From NCBI RefSeq assembly GCF_037038585.1, contig NC_092525.1:22526867-22590866 (forward strand): DNA of 64,000 nucleotides. Direction: 5' to 3'. The position numbers and the translations under genes were made by a program. This DNA comes from Patagioenas fasciata. Its lineage: Eukaryota; Chordata; Aves; Columbiformes; Columbidae. Positions 11,390 through 22,781 of the stretch are shown here, piece after piece. The notes beneath the pieces are model-generated. The model was not told the origin of the DNA. It saw only the letters and a program-made list of their open reading frames with translations, and ran no database searches. Every line of letters starts with the position of its first letter. Position 1 is the stretch's first letter.

Positions 11390-11479
11390 CAGCGGCCGCG
11401 GGACCAGCACGGCTCCGTTCGGCTCGGCTCCGTTCGGTTCGGCTCGGTTCGGTTCGGCGCTGCCGCTCCTCCGCCTCAG
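11390..11479 (+). other. RAB3B: Candidate RAB3B exon 1 (5' UTR)
   Basis: The 3' boundary is a strong donor, CCTCAG|GTAAGA, with the exon ending at 11479. The 5' end is unknown and the given start is a guess within the island. Exon 2 begins exactly at the ATG, so a spliced 5' UTR exon is required, and this is the best candidate. A second usable donor, CCG|GTGAGT at 11790, would give a longer or alternative first exon. Confidence 0.5.
11411..11459 (+). repeat. GGCTC/GGTTC pentanucleotide tract
   Basis: About ten units of a 5-bp repeat alternate GGCTC, GGTTC and CGTTC, ending just before the presumed exon 1 donor. It is GC- and CpG-rich and likely lies in the promoter or 5' UTR of RAB3B. Confidence 0.85.
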
Positions 11480-14400
11480 GTAAGAGCCGCGGCCCCGCGG
11501 AGACGGGCGCTTCCTTCCGCGCCGGTGCGCGCCGTCGGGGCGCAGCCTTTTCCCCGTCGAAAGTAACGGAGGATGGGAGCATCGTCCACCTCCGGCTCCC
11601 GCCACGGGGCGGGAACCGCTCCTCATCTCACTGTTCCCGCCGGGCCCCAAAAACTCTTCCCGCCCTCCCCGGTCCCGAGCGTCGGGGTTGTCCCCGGGCT
11701 CCGCGGGACGGCGGGAGGCTGGGACAGGTGACAGGAGGTGCCTCGGTCCCCGGAGAGCCCCCGTGGGGCGGGCGTCGGCTGCGGTGCCGGTGAGTGCCCG
11801 GGGGCAGCGGGATGAGCGCGTTGCGCCCGGAGGTGGGGTGTGACAGGCAGACCCTCGGGAGCGACGGCGAGGAGAAGGTAGTAGCAGTTACATCTGTAAA
11901 ATAAATATTTATCAGCCGTAAGAGGTGATATAATACTGCTTTATCTTCTAAATATCCTGAGCGGGGGCGGGGGGAGGCTGGAGACTGGGGCCTTCCCGGC
12001 TGTTTTCCAGCTGGTGTGTAACCCCTGTCAGCTCCTGTCAGCCTGGGCGGTTGTTTTCTGTTCAGGAGATGCAGCACTTCAAACCGAAAACTGTCTGGCA
12101 GTAAAACAGGCTGCCGGGAAACGTGAGATTTCGCTTTTGCTGTTGTTGCTCGGTGAAGGGAGAGCCCTGTGCTGCCGGACCCGCGGCAGGTTCGCTGTTT
12201 GTCCACACAGGTGGAAGAACAGACGTGCAGGCTGTGCGTGTAACACACCCAGGCTGCCCTAGAGCAGTAGGCAGTGACCCCATTTCACGAAGCCAAACAT
12301 AGCAATCTTTCTAATTTAATTCATAAAAATCATAAATTCTCCAATTTTTCCTGTTGATGCTGTACAAAATGCATGTGGCCTTTTTGCCATATGTTCAGAG
12401 ACCATGCGTTGTTTTTTCCCTGATGTTTTCTCTGCTTGCCAGCAGCAAGGCAGTCTTGTCTGACACGCTCGGTGACATCGTGCTGTGGGATCGCAGGTGA
12501 TATCGCCAACACCAGCACAAACATTTCCACCTTTTTGTCTCCCAAGGTTCTGTTTCCATGCTGTCCTTTCCCTCTTAGGCACGAGCAGTGGTGTGTTTGT
12601 GCAGTGCATCAGGTTGATCTGACCTAAACTAAGACTAACCTAACAAAAAAAAAAAAAAAAAGAGGGGGAAATAATTTTAATCTGGATTTTCCCTTGGCCT
12701 GAGACAATGTAAGACTGTGGTCTCAGAAATTTAATTCATGTTTCTGTGTGCTTTCTTGGCAGCAAACCTGCTTTGTTCCTCATTGCTTACTGCTGACCCA
12801 TCACTGCACTCTCATTTATGCTAATAACAAGTTTGTGGGGCTTTATAGTAGCCTGGATTAGCTCTCGGTTCAAATAAACCTCCCAAGGTAGAAGTGTCAG
12901 TGGAACTATAGTCTTGATCTGTGTATTTGAATCTGTACCCAGACCATGGGAACACTGGTTCTGGATTATAGTGGGTACAATAGAATCCATATGCAAGTGT
13001 GTGACTAAAAGGCTTTTATTTCCTATTATTTGTGCTTGCTGTCCTGGAAGTGGTTGTATATACATTTACGGAGACCTTGGTGTGATCACTGCCTTCAGAA
13101 CTGTTGTATCAGGACAATTTCTAGTCCAAGTCACAAGAGAGGCAGATAAACCAATATTCAGATTGAGCTTCCTTTGCAGTTTGGACAAAACTGTGCTGCC
13201 CTCTTTGCAGATCCAATGCATTTTCAGGTAACAAACTGAGAAGGCTTACTAGCTTTAGATTTTAATAGCAGTAGTTCTTGCTACATTTAGGTGTAGCAAA
13301 GTAATACACGTAGTATTAATTAGTGTGCTAGTTGTGTAATAGTCATGTTAGCTGACTTGTGTGTATTTCAGATAGTTTTTACTACTTTCATTTTCATGTG
13401 ACGTGATGCAGCTCTAGCTCAAAACGGGCAGGTCACAGCATCACATTTCAGGGTCTTGCATCCCTCTGGCTCGTTGTAGTGCCAGGGAGGGGCACTCCTG
13501 TCCCCTTCGCCCTCCCCAGTAACTCCATGTCAGTTTGCTGTGAATAGTTTGGCCTGAAGAAGTTCTTTTTTCTGAGGCAGTTCTCAACATTGAGAAATGT
13601 CCTGAAAAGGGTGATTTCAGGTATGCTTCTTCCTGTAAAAATGTATCTTGTGCTTCAAGTTCTGCAGTATTAAGTGAGCTCTTGTAAATGTGTGCTCAGC
13701 TATCTGCACGGCAGTAGTATTTGATCTATGACGTAAACAATGAGACTTACGTTTGGAAGTATTAGCTAATTAAACCATGGGAATTGCGAGGACGCTTGTT
13801 CTAATCCTGATTAGCAGGCAGCTTACTTCACAGCACCGAGAACATCATATCATAGAGAAACAACATAACTTGTTCATTGCAGATTTTCTACTCGAAGGAG
13901 GAGGCCAAAAACCAGGAAATTAAACTTCTGTGCTGCAGAGGCATCCTGAGGTGGTTATTACAAGACAAAACCAGCCTGCAGTCACCTGATTTGGTCAGGA
14001 CAGCTGCTTGTTTTTACCTGTAAATGAAAGGTTTTAGACCTGGTGATGCAGAAAAATCTGTAACTCTGTCTCATGTGCACTGGTGGAGGGGTGCCTGCCC
14101 AAATCTGCATGTGGCCTGACTCCAGCTCCAGACAGTATGAGTTCTGTAAGGTACCATGGGAGGCCACGATCACAGCTTCCTCCATGCAGGGCTGTGTCCC
14201 AGCGCAGGACGTGGCTGTGCCCTGCGCCCCGGCTGGGAAAGGATCAGCAGGGAGTTACACGTGTCTTGTAGCAGAGTTAGGATGTATTCGTCTGTTGTGT
14301 TCCTCCAAGTGCTTTTATGTCACTACTACTTCAGTGTATTCACCAAGATACTTGGAAGTATTTCACTATTGCCAGTTCATTTGCGGAGAAACAGAGGTGG

Positions 14401-17400
14401 TACTGCAAGGCTGGAGAGCTGATGAGAAGGGGACTGAAGTCCCATATCTCGGCCAGGCTTGCGATGTTTGTAATAGGAAACAAGGGCTTTAGTGATGGTG
14501 AGTTTTGTAACAGCAATCAACCTCTTCAGCTTGCACTACTCTCTGGAGACAGGGCTGGGTTCAGGATCAGCCTCAGCTAGTGGTTCTGCAGATCCAGAAA
14601 CTGGCTGGCTCCTGGGGTTCCCAGACTCAATGGAATATTCAGGGAATTGCGGAAATTTTCTCTGCATCCGCTCTTCAGGTCATAAAGAGGTTGTAAATCT
14701 CTTGTTCCATGCATCCTTTGGCAGAGAGCAGAGCTGGGCTGTTAGTGGCTCCCCTTTAGAAGGGGAGGGCTTTGTACTGTTAAATATTTTTCTCTGTATC
14801 TTCTGGAGTAGCATGTTTGCCGACAGGCATGGAACTATGTGATGATAAAACAGCTGCAATGAAAACACTCAGAGAAGAAAGTAAAAAATGTGAGAACTTC
14901 TATCTCTTTACTCTTTTTTTTTTTTTTTCCATTGTAAAATTAAAGTGACTAACTCCTCCTTCCTGACAGTTTTGTTGTGCCTCTAAACCGGATTATAAGG
15001 ATGTTAAATGTTATGCGGGAAATGGGAGAGGTGCAGCTCCCGACACAGACATTTGGCTCAAGGAAACCTTTCAAACAACAGTCCCAGCCTACTGCCTAAC
15101 AAAATATAGTAGTAACGTTAGCAAGTTGATGGGAAATGGGTGATCTGCAGCTTCTTGACTTTTGTTCCATATTCAGAAAATTCATAGAAGGCTTTTTGAA
15201 GCCTGTGTTGCCAAATCTGAGTGGGTAATAATAGAACACCTACATTGATTAGAGGTTTTTATTCTTCAGATAGTGAACTCATTTGTAGCATGTGAATTCT
15301 AGAACAAATCCACAACAAGCATCTTCTTACAAAGACTTGTGGATTCATTAACAAATTAATTTTAGCTTTTGCTGTCAAGATGAGGGGCTCACATTTTTGA
15401 AGTAATAAACATAGGCTTAATTCTCTTTCTGTTTGCGCTGTTGAATTATTTTTGTTCTGGATCTATCAATTAAGTTATTTGGATGATGCCTCAAAATCAA
15501 GTTCTGGACAGTACTGAGGTGCCATCAGGAGCAGTCACAGGGAGCAAGTGTTGCAGAGGGCAGAGGAGTGAGAACAGGAGGAAACGTAACCGATATAGAA
15601 AAATATGCAATACTTTGGGCAAGAGCAAGGTGCTGTCTGGTTGCAAGTGAGGTGATTGTCAATTGTGTGAGTCCAGAGAAAGGATTTGTCCTTGTTTTAT
15701 CCAAATTCTGACCTGGAATTGGTGGCTGTAGCTTGTTATTTACATAAAGTCTGAGTTTGTCCACGTGTTTTGGCAGGGCAAGGTAATGTAAGTCACGATG
15801 ACAAATGGTGGTTTACCCTAGTTTTCTGGAGAGGAAATGCACTGGAGACAAAGTTGTCCTTTAGGTTATATTAGCCACGAAAAAGAAGACTAAATTCTGT
15901 TGTGTTTTTCTGCTTTAAAACTGGAATAACTATTACTTTAAGGCAGTTATTTTGTATAGATGGGCTGTAAGGGGATTGCAGACATTTCCATGTCCTATTG
16001 TAATTTGCCTTTGCAGCACAGTAGACTTTGACCGAGGTGTTGCACAAAGCACTGATATATATAGATGCATTTCAGCTGCTCCATGATTCCATTTACTTTG
16101 CTGCCTTTCTGCAGGAAAGGTGTAATGATTCCTATCTGAGATTTTGTGCTCACTTGTAGGATTTATCTGGAACTCTCATTTTAGGTTAATCTAGATAATG
16201 TCCCTTTAATAAATTTTAAGCTGATGGCTCAAAATATTTGTGGTTATCTTAATATCTGTCACTAAAGTGCTGTTTCTGTTCTTTGTATGCTACAGGGCTC
16301 TCCCCTTTACCTCCAGTGAAGGAAGTTCAGACCTTTCCACAGCAGCGTGTTCAGCCTAACCTGCCTACCCGTTAGTCTCTTACATAATATTCTCATTATC
16401 CATCTTTACCGTAAACATTGTAATCCTTTTGCTTCTACATCGCAGGTTCAACAGTGTGACCACTCTTTTGATTCATATACTCACAGCAAAGCCTCCATCT
16501 CTCTCATGGATTATAGATCTAAATTGGTAACTATCACTTGCTTGCAATATTTCCTAGCAGCTATGTTAATTGCTCATAGTGTTTTCTGCTTCTGATAAAT
16601 CTCTCTTGTAGTACTAGCATTTGTATAAGACTCCTTAAGGTCATGGCCTTATCTCCTTTATGAGCTTTATTCTTAGGTCAGCATATATTGGCTGTAAAAA
16701 ACAAAACAAGACAAAACCAAACTCATTACTTGATAGAAATCTAATATAGGATTTGATTTAATTCCAAAAAAGTAAAAAATGTTCTTTTGGGGGGATGGCA
16801 GAGCACATAAAGGAGTTAATTTTCATAATAGAGAATTGATGTAGATGTGTAGTCTGTGAACTAGAATATTTTGGATGTAGGTGCACTTCCTAAGAGTCTT
16901 TGGGGGGAAAACCCACATGGTATTAACTCATTTGAAAAGAAGTTGCACTACATGTCAGTGATGTCTCTCATGGATTGCTGCTAAACTGCAAATATTTAGG
17001 ATGAAAAAATCTTGCGGTTTAGCTATTTTTTTGTTTCTTCCCTAGCACATAACTTATAGAATAATTTGCACAGCCTTTTAGCATACTTAGAGTTCTCTGC
17101 AACACTCCTGTCTTGCGTTACTATGAGCCTTGGCAGATGTGTGATCTGTTTGACTTTAGTGCTATGTATTAACTTTAGCACTATGTACGTGAGGTTTTTT
17201 TCTACTTCTACCTTTATTTAGCTTCATTATTTCTGCTTTTATTAAATAAATGTGTCTAGTAATTTCCTTTCTTTCTTCCACCATCCTCAGTGCCTATGGA
17301 TAGCCAGGAGTCTAACAGGCAGAGCTGTGTTTGTCACTGTGCCCATTCTCTCCTTGCCTGCTCTTACCACTTATTCCTTCTATACTGGTAGTCGTTAACT

Positions 17401-20400
17401 TCTTTCTCAGTTTTTCTCCGGCTGATCTTGAGCACTGGAAATCAGGAGCAATAAAATGGAAGTAAGAAAAAGGAAGTTTGGACTCTTAAATAAAGGAATG
17501 GTTTAGCACTGATAGCTCTGCGAGACCGTAAATAATACGTCAGGAGAAACAGCTGAGGCTTGGTCAGTAAACACGCACAGACTGAGGCAGTAGCACTTGC
17601 TGTCCTAAGGTCTTTGACTCTTAGAAATATAGGGGGGCAGTTTCACCCCCATCTTCTCATCTGCCTAATAAAAGAAACACGTGTCTGTGAGAGGATGATG
17701 ATGAAACAGTTCAACAGTCACATTTAAATTTCCACTGGTCCTATATAACACAAAACATATGTAGTAAATTTCAGTTTTCGTTTTAAAAATAAAGCAGTGG
17801 CAAATATTAAAAGATGTTTTTACTGTTAGAAATGCACAGAACTTGTAATGTACAGAATGCATAGGTTCATAATGAGTTGAAATTGCAGACATGTCTTCAT
17901 GTGTAGTTTTGAAGTGCAAGTTCCATCAGTGTGATGATGTTTCATGGTTACCGGAGGTGACTGACAGCAGACAGGAGACCCTTTCCCAAAGGCAGCTCAG
18001 ACTTTTTCCTCGCAATGCTGTGAGAGAGAGTGGGACGTGGAAATGGCCGTGTCTGTGAAGAGACCCATGCAGAGACACCTCAACTACCAACGTAATGATC
18101 CAGTTTCTTGGTTCTTGCCTGTGAGCAGATAGAGAACAGCCCTCCATTAGTTTGCAGCCAAAACCATAAGGGCTGGCAACACTTGAAGTCAACCTTAGTT
18201 TTTGTTTGTTTGTTTATTTGTTTTTCTTCTGGAAATAAGTGGATGGTGAGTTATACCACTTGATTTCTAGCCAACACCATCAGATTTACACAGTTCATGT
18301 ACTGCTTTTCACTGGAGTTGGCTGTAGACAGTAAATACTGCAGAACAGGGCCAACAGTGACCACCTTCAGGGATTTTTAAGAGCGGTAACACTTTGGTTC
18401 GCATTGCCCTACAAAACAGTTTGATTCTTCACCATGATGTTGGTCACAAATTAAAGAGCACAGCTGTGTCTATATGACACATTACAGTGAGTACCAAAAG
18501 CAGGGAAGGTTGGTTTCCCACAGAGGTGTCTTACGGTGATAGGCTTCTTTTTAAACTTCATTAGACCAACACGGAAAATTAAGGCATGGGAGCCACTTTC
18601 AGTTAGGAGCGTGTTCCTTGTTGGCTAGTAAGCTCTGATTAAGATTTTATTGCTGTAGAGAATTTGTAGGATCCTCCTCCTCCTATGTGGTTTCTCTGTT
18701 TAATAAAAGACGAGCTCACACTGCAGGCTTTTTCCTCAATAGCGAAATAATAAGGTATCTTGTAGCTACATAACTGCCTGTTTTCACAAAAGTAGCTGGA
18801 AAAGGATGTGTTTGAGACCTTGCTCCCATTGCTAAAGCATACAGGGAAAAGTTGTTGTCAATATTAATATGCTCTTAGCTACAAAGAAGTGGGATACCCA
18901 GGCAAAGAACTAGAAGATGCAAGTGTTCTCAAGGAAAAGCTGATTGGCAGCTTTTTCTTCTCCTGTGTAATGGGTTTTCTGTAATCTAGCTAAATCTCTC
19001 CTGTATAGGTGTTTTCTTTTGAGGATTACTCCAAAATGGAAACACTCGTGAGCTTTTCTTGCGTTCTGTGTGCCAGTCGTATTGATGTGATCTTCTGCAA
19101 CAAAACCCCAGTTGTTCCACACGTGTTTGTTGAACAGCAGAGATGCTGCTGCGTTTGGATTCATCCTGAGCAAAGAGTGCATGCAGTTGCGTATGTGGGA
19201 GTTACGCTGCCGTCTAAATCTCCTTTCACCAAGGAGGGAATAAAATCCTGTGGGAGCGATGGCTGCGTGAGCTGTTCTGATGAGTCGGACGAGAGCTGCC
19301 TGACACCGGCACATTGTCACCTTGTCCCTCTGACATTGAGGCTGAACCTCCATAGGTGCGAAGGACCTGCAGGAGATGGGATTTTCGTGGACCTTTCTCT
19401 CAGTAGCATAGCAACAGCCATCGCTTCCCACCGCTCGGTCCCCTCTGCTTGGCTCCCTCAGCTGTGCTGGATCAGGAACTGAACCAACTTTTAAAAACAG
19501 GAGAAGTTGTAGGAGGGTTTATTTTTAACTGGGATCTCTGTGTTCTCGGAACCAGCTCTCTGCGTGGTCCTCAGGACTGGCATAACTGGGGAGCACTTGG
19601 AGCAGAGGTGGGACAACAAGTGGGGAAGAGGGGGAGAATTGGGAGAATTGCTGGTTCCTGGCTTCAGAATTTGAGCACAAACTCAGGGGCAGCCCTGTGA
19701 ATGCTTTCAGCCCAAATACTGGTGGAGTACAGTGCCAGTAATCATCTGCTATCGGAGGAGTAATCAGTAATTAGTACTGAACTCCTTTCAGTTTTACTCT
19801 ACTGACCAGAGCAGGGGAAAGGGAGAAGTCAAATTTGAGCAAGGGGATTGAATTTTCTTTGAAATTTTTGTGCTCTGTTACCATCTCTAGTGACTCGGGG
19901 AGCCGACCTGGAGCATCCTCAGCGCAGCACCGTACACGCGCAGGCCAGCGAGGGTTGCGCTTCTATGACAACAGCCCCGCGCTCTGTGCAAGTGGCGTTT
20001 GATCTTATTTTCTGTGCTGCGCTTCTAACAAAGCTGCTCTAGCTGGCCGCGTTCTGTAATTGCTTTTTTGACTGAGATCTGAAAAGTCGCATTTGTAGCC
20101 AGGTGCATGTTTGATTATAGCAATCTTGGGGGGTTAATAGAAGCAGCAGTGTTTCATTTAAAGGATCAGCTTGGAGCGTGTGCACGGATTCTGCAAAGGC
20201 AGGGGTAGAAAGAAGATATTAATTTCTGTATGATTAGTGGAATGCTTCTTTATTAAAGGTCTGCCTCTGAATCTTTAAACGACCAAGATTCAAGTGATGA
20301 GGGCATCTCAGTTTTTTGAAAACTCTGTGAGTGGAATGGAGAACTAGAGATCTTTTTTCCCCCTCTTCTTTAGTAAGTGCACATGTGTTCTCAGGGGCAT

Positions 20401-22553
20401 TTGTGGAAGATATGTACATGTATGAGGAAGATAAATTACTCAAATGGAGAACTTCTTACCATCTTCCAGCTTGGTGATTGCATAAATCAACTAATCATCT
20501 GGATTCATAATTTTTTTAAGCTGAGATTTCTAACATGTGCACTGAGGCAGTGAGTGCATTGGCCTGAGTGTGTGGGGAAATCAACTGGATGTTGAATTGT
20601 TCATTTTAGAAATTCCTGTTAAGAAGCACAAGGCATGAGTAGAAGAGCCCTTTTCTGATACGCTGGTTAGAAGAAAATTTGCGCTTGGGTTTTCTGGAGT
20701 GCTGGCAAAGGACTGTAGCCTTTCTGAAGAGCAACTGCAGCTCAGAAGAGTGTGTGTCACAATTGTGTTGTATCCTACAGACAGTCACTTGTGAGAAGGT
20801 TTTACTGGGTTCAGTCCAGCTGTTGGCTATTGAGCTACAGATAAAGTTCTTCAGAAACTGCCCTTGTTAATGCAATCTGTGAACGAGAGGTCTGCTGCAC
20901 CAGCCCTTTTCTGTGTGAGAAAGTTGCACGTGTTTAGTTGGAGGTAAACCGTCAAGCATATTTTATTGAAGTTTAAACTAGGTTGGTTTTGGTTTGTTTC
21001 CTCTCTGTTGGGAATTTAAGTTAAACTGACATCCCAAATTAAATTGCCTTTGGACAGTGTTTTGGTTTATAGCTCTTAACTACAGTGTGGTTTGAATTTT
21101 GTGTGTGTGGTTTTTGTTTGTTTTGTGGGTTTTTTTTCTTCCCCCCCTCCCCCCCAGCCCCAGTACATGAGTGAAATCCTGCGTGCAGGTGAGACTTGCT
21201 AAGAAGGAATATATCTGGACTGGAATATGGTGAGAGTGGACATTGGTGGGAGTTTTGTTCCCAAAGATGCTTATGAATCTGAGCTGAGGGGAAAATTTAA
21301 TTTATTTCTTTGGATACCAGGGGAAGAAGAGACTTTGGTCTCCACTGAGTGCTTTCTGACACTGCATACAAGTGGCACGTGTCCTGTTTTGGTGGGTGAG
21401 TAGCTGCTAATCAGACCTATGCTCTCATTGCCCCAGTTCACACAACCCCATGACTGGTTATAAGGTGCTGAGGTGTTTGATGTAGGGTAGATTTTGAAAC
21501 AGCATTAGAGATGAAAAGTGCTTTATGTCTGTTAAAAGGTAAAGTTCCATTTTTCTCCTCTCTGTGGTAATTTGGTGTGTGTGGTTGTTTTCTGCTCTGT
21601 ACAAACAGAGATGAAAAGTCATGTCCTTACCTTCTTGCATGGAGCGTGTGAGCTGGGTATGTTAAAGCAGCCAGGGCTGCTCAGAGAATTCCACCCTCTT
21701 GATAGTTTGGATTCCACGGTTGTTTTTTGGTCTCTGAATCCAGTGCAGAGTCACAAGAAAAGGAGAGATCTCTGAGGCTGCATCTCCCCACATCTCAACC
21801 CAACTGATGTCCCCAGCTCTCACCTCCCCCATAATCAAAAGGGGTGCTTTATCCATTCCAAATGCTGCCTGCAGCCCCACTGAGCTGTCATGTTTTATCC
21901 AGGTGCTGTTTATTTTAATTGCAGGCTTGAGATTAGATACATGTTGGATAGATTCAAAGTTGTCAGCTGAAATTCCTCATGTTTCATTTTCTCCCATTGC
22001 TTTTTTTTTTTTCCTTTTCTCTCCTGTAAATCTGGAGGACAGAACTTTTCTAAGGATAAAATGCTGGTGATGCATGTGCTAGAAATGCAGATTTTCTCTA
22101 GTAATCACAAAAGGAATTTTTTAGGTTTACCTGCCTTGGAGGCTGCTAAATGTATTGCACAGTTGGATGCACTGTCAAAGATGTTAGTTCTCCATTGCAG
22201 TACTCCAGTTTATTGGAGCAACAGAACAGCACCCTGCCACAGGAGTAAAGAATGCTGTTTCCCCACTAGTGTTTGAACAATCTGCAATAGCCATCTGTTA
22301 GTCTTTTAAACACAAAGTGATGCAACAGGTGTATTTCTTGGCTTTGAAAATTTCACTAGTACAAGTGAACAATGATATTTAAAGCCAGGATTTAAAAGAA
22401 GATTTCAAGGCGTATTCATCTTTATTCAGCACATATAGTGGTTATCATATTAGAAAGAAGAGAGATAAGGTAAACATATGGTACATAGTTAATGAAAACA
22501 AATGCTGAACTGCTCTTAAATCTGTTCTTTTTCGATGTCTATCATTTTCTCAG
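11480..22553 (+). other. RAB3B: RAB3B intron 1
   Basis: This is an 11-kb intron from the CpG-island donor to the acceptor TTTTCTCAG before exon 2. It contains the 3' shoulder of the island with a G-rich run (11962-11990), poly(A) at 12644-12661, a TTTG-rich run (18200-18225), an imperfect tandem repeat around 17152-17190, and a candidate alternative exon at 21158-21188. Long open frames on both strands at 18910-19482 have no recognised similarity. I see no other gene. Confidence 0.7.
21158..21188 (+). other. Candidate alternative 5' exon of RAB3B
   Basis: A very strong pyrimidine tract (TTTTTTTTCTTCCCCCCCTCC and onward, 21131-21155) ends in CAG, followed by 31 nt and an excellent donor GCAG|GTGAGA at 21189. 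A second AG at 21162-21163 would shorten the exon to 25 nt. It sits 1.4 kb before coding exon 2. It contains an ATG at 21167 that would be out of frame with RAB3B, so it would be untranslated or hold a short upstream frame. The support is splice-site quality only. Confidence 0.25.
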
Positions 22554-22781
22554 ATGGCTTCAGTAACAGATGCCAGATACAGGCAGAAGGATACTTCAGA
22601 TCAAAATTTTGATTACATGTTCAAACTCCTGATCATTGGCAACAGCAGCGTGGGTAAAACATCCTTCCTCTTCAGATACGCCGATGACACTTTCACACCA
22701 GCCTTCGTTAGCACAGTAGGAATCGACTTCAAAGTGAAAACAGTTTATAGGAATGACAAGCGGGTGAAACTGCAGATTTGG
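22554..22781 (+). CDS. RAB3B: RAB3B coding exon 2, start codon to W76
   Basis: The exon has 228 nt, exactly 76 codons, from MASVTD to KLQIW. The acceptor AG is immediately followed by the ATG, and the donor GTAAGT follows at 22782. It carries the P-loop and switch I. Confidence 0.95.

Larger units (their letters stand above)
11100..11880 (+). promoter_or_regulatory. RAB3B: CpG island, probable RAB3B promoter
   Basis: There is an abrupt rise in G+C and CpG density with many CCGCCC/GGGCGG-type boxes (for example 11310-11345). It is the only such island in the window. It surrounds the likely first-exon donor at 11480 and lies about 11 kb upstream of the RAB3B start codon, as expected for a gene with a non-coding first exon. 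No convincing TATA box is present, so initiation is probably dispersed. Confidence 0.75.

Noticed and set aside
11237..11650. Arg/Gly/Pro-rich minus-strand frame across the pentanucleotide tract
   Set aside because: The peptide is a translation of the 5-bp repeat and CpG-rich flank. There is no splice or initiation support.
11628..12248. 206-codon minus-strand open frame beside the CpG island
   Set aside because: GC-rich sequence lacks stop codons in many frames, several overlapping frames are equally open, and the translation is low-complexity Pro/Arg/Ser with no recognised domain.
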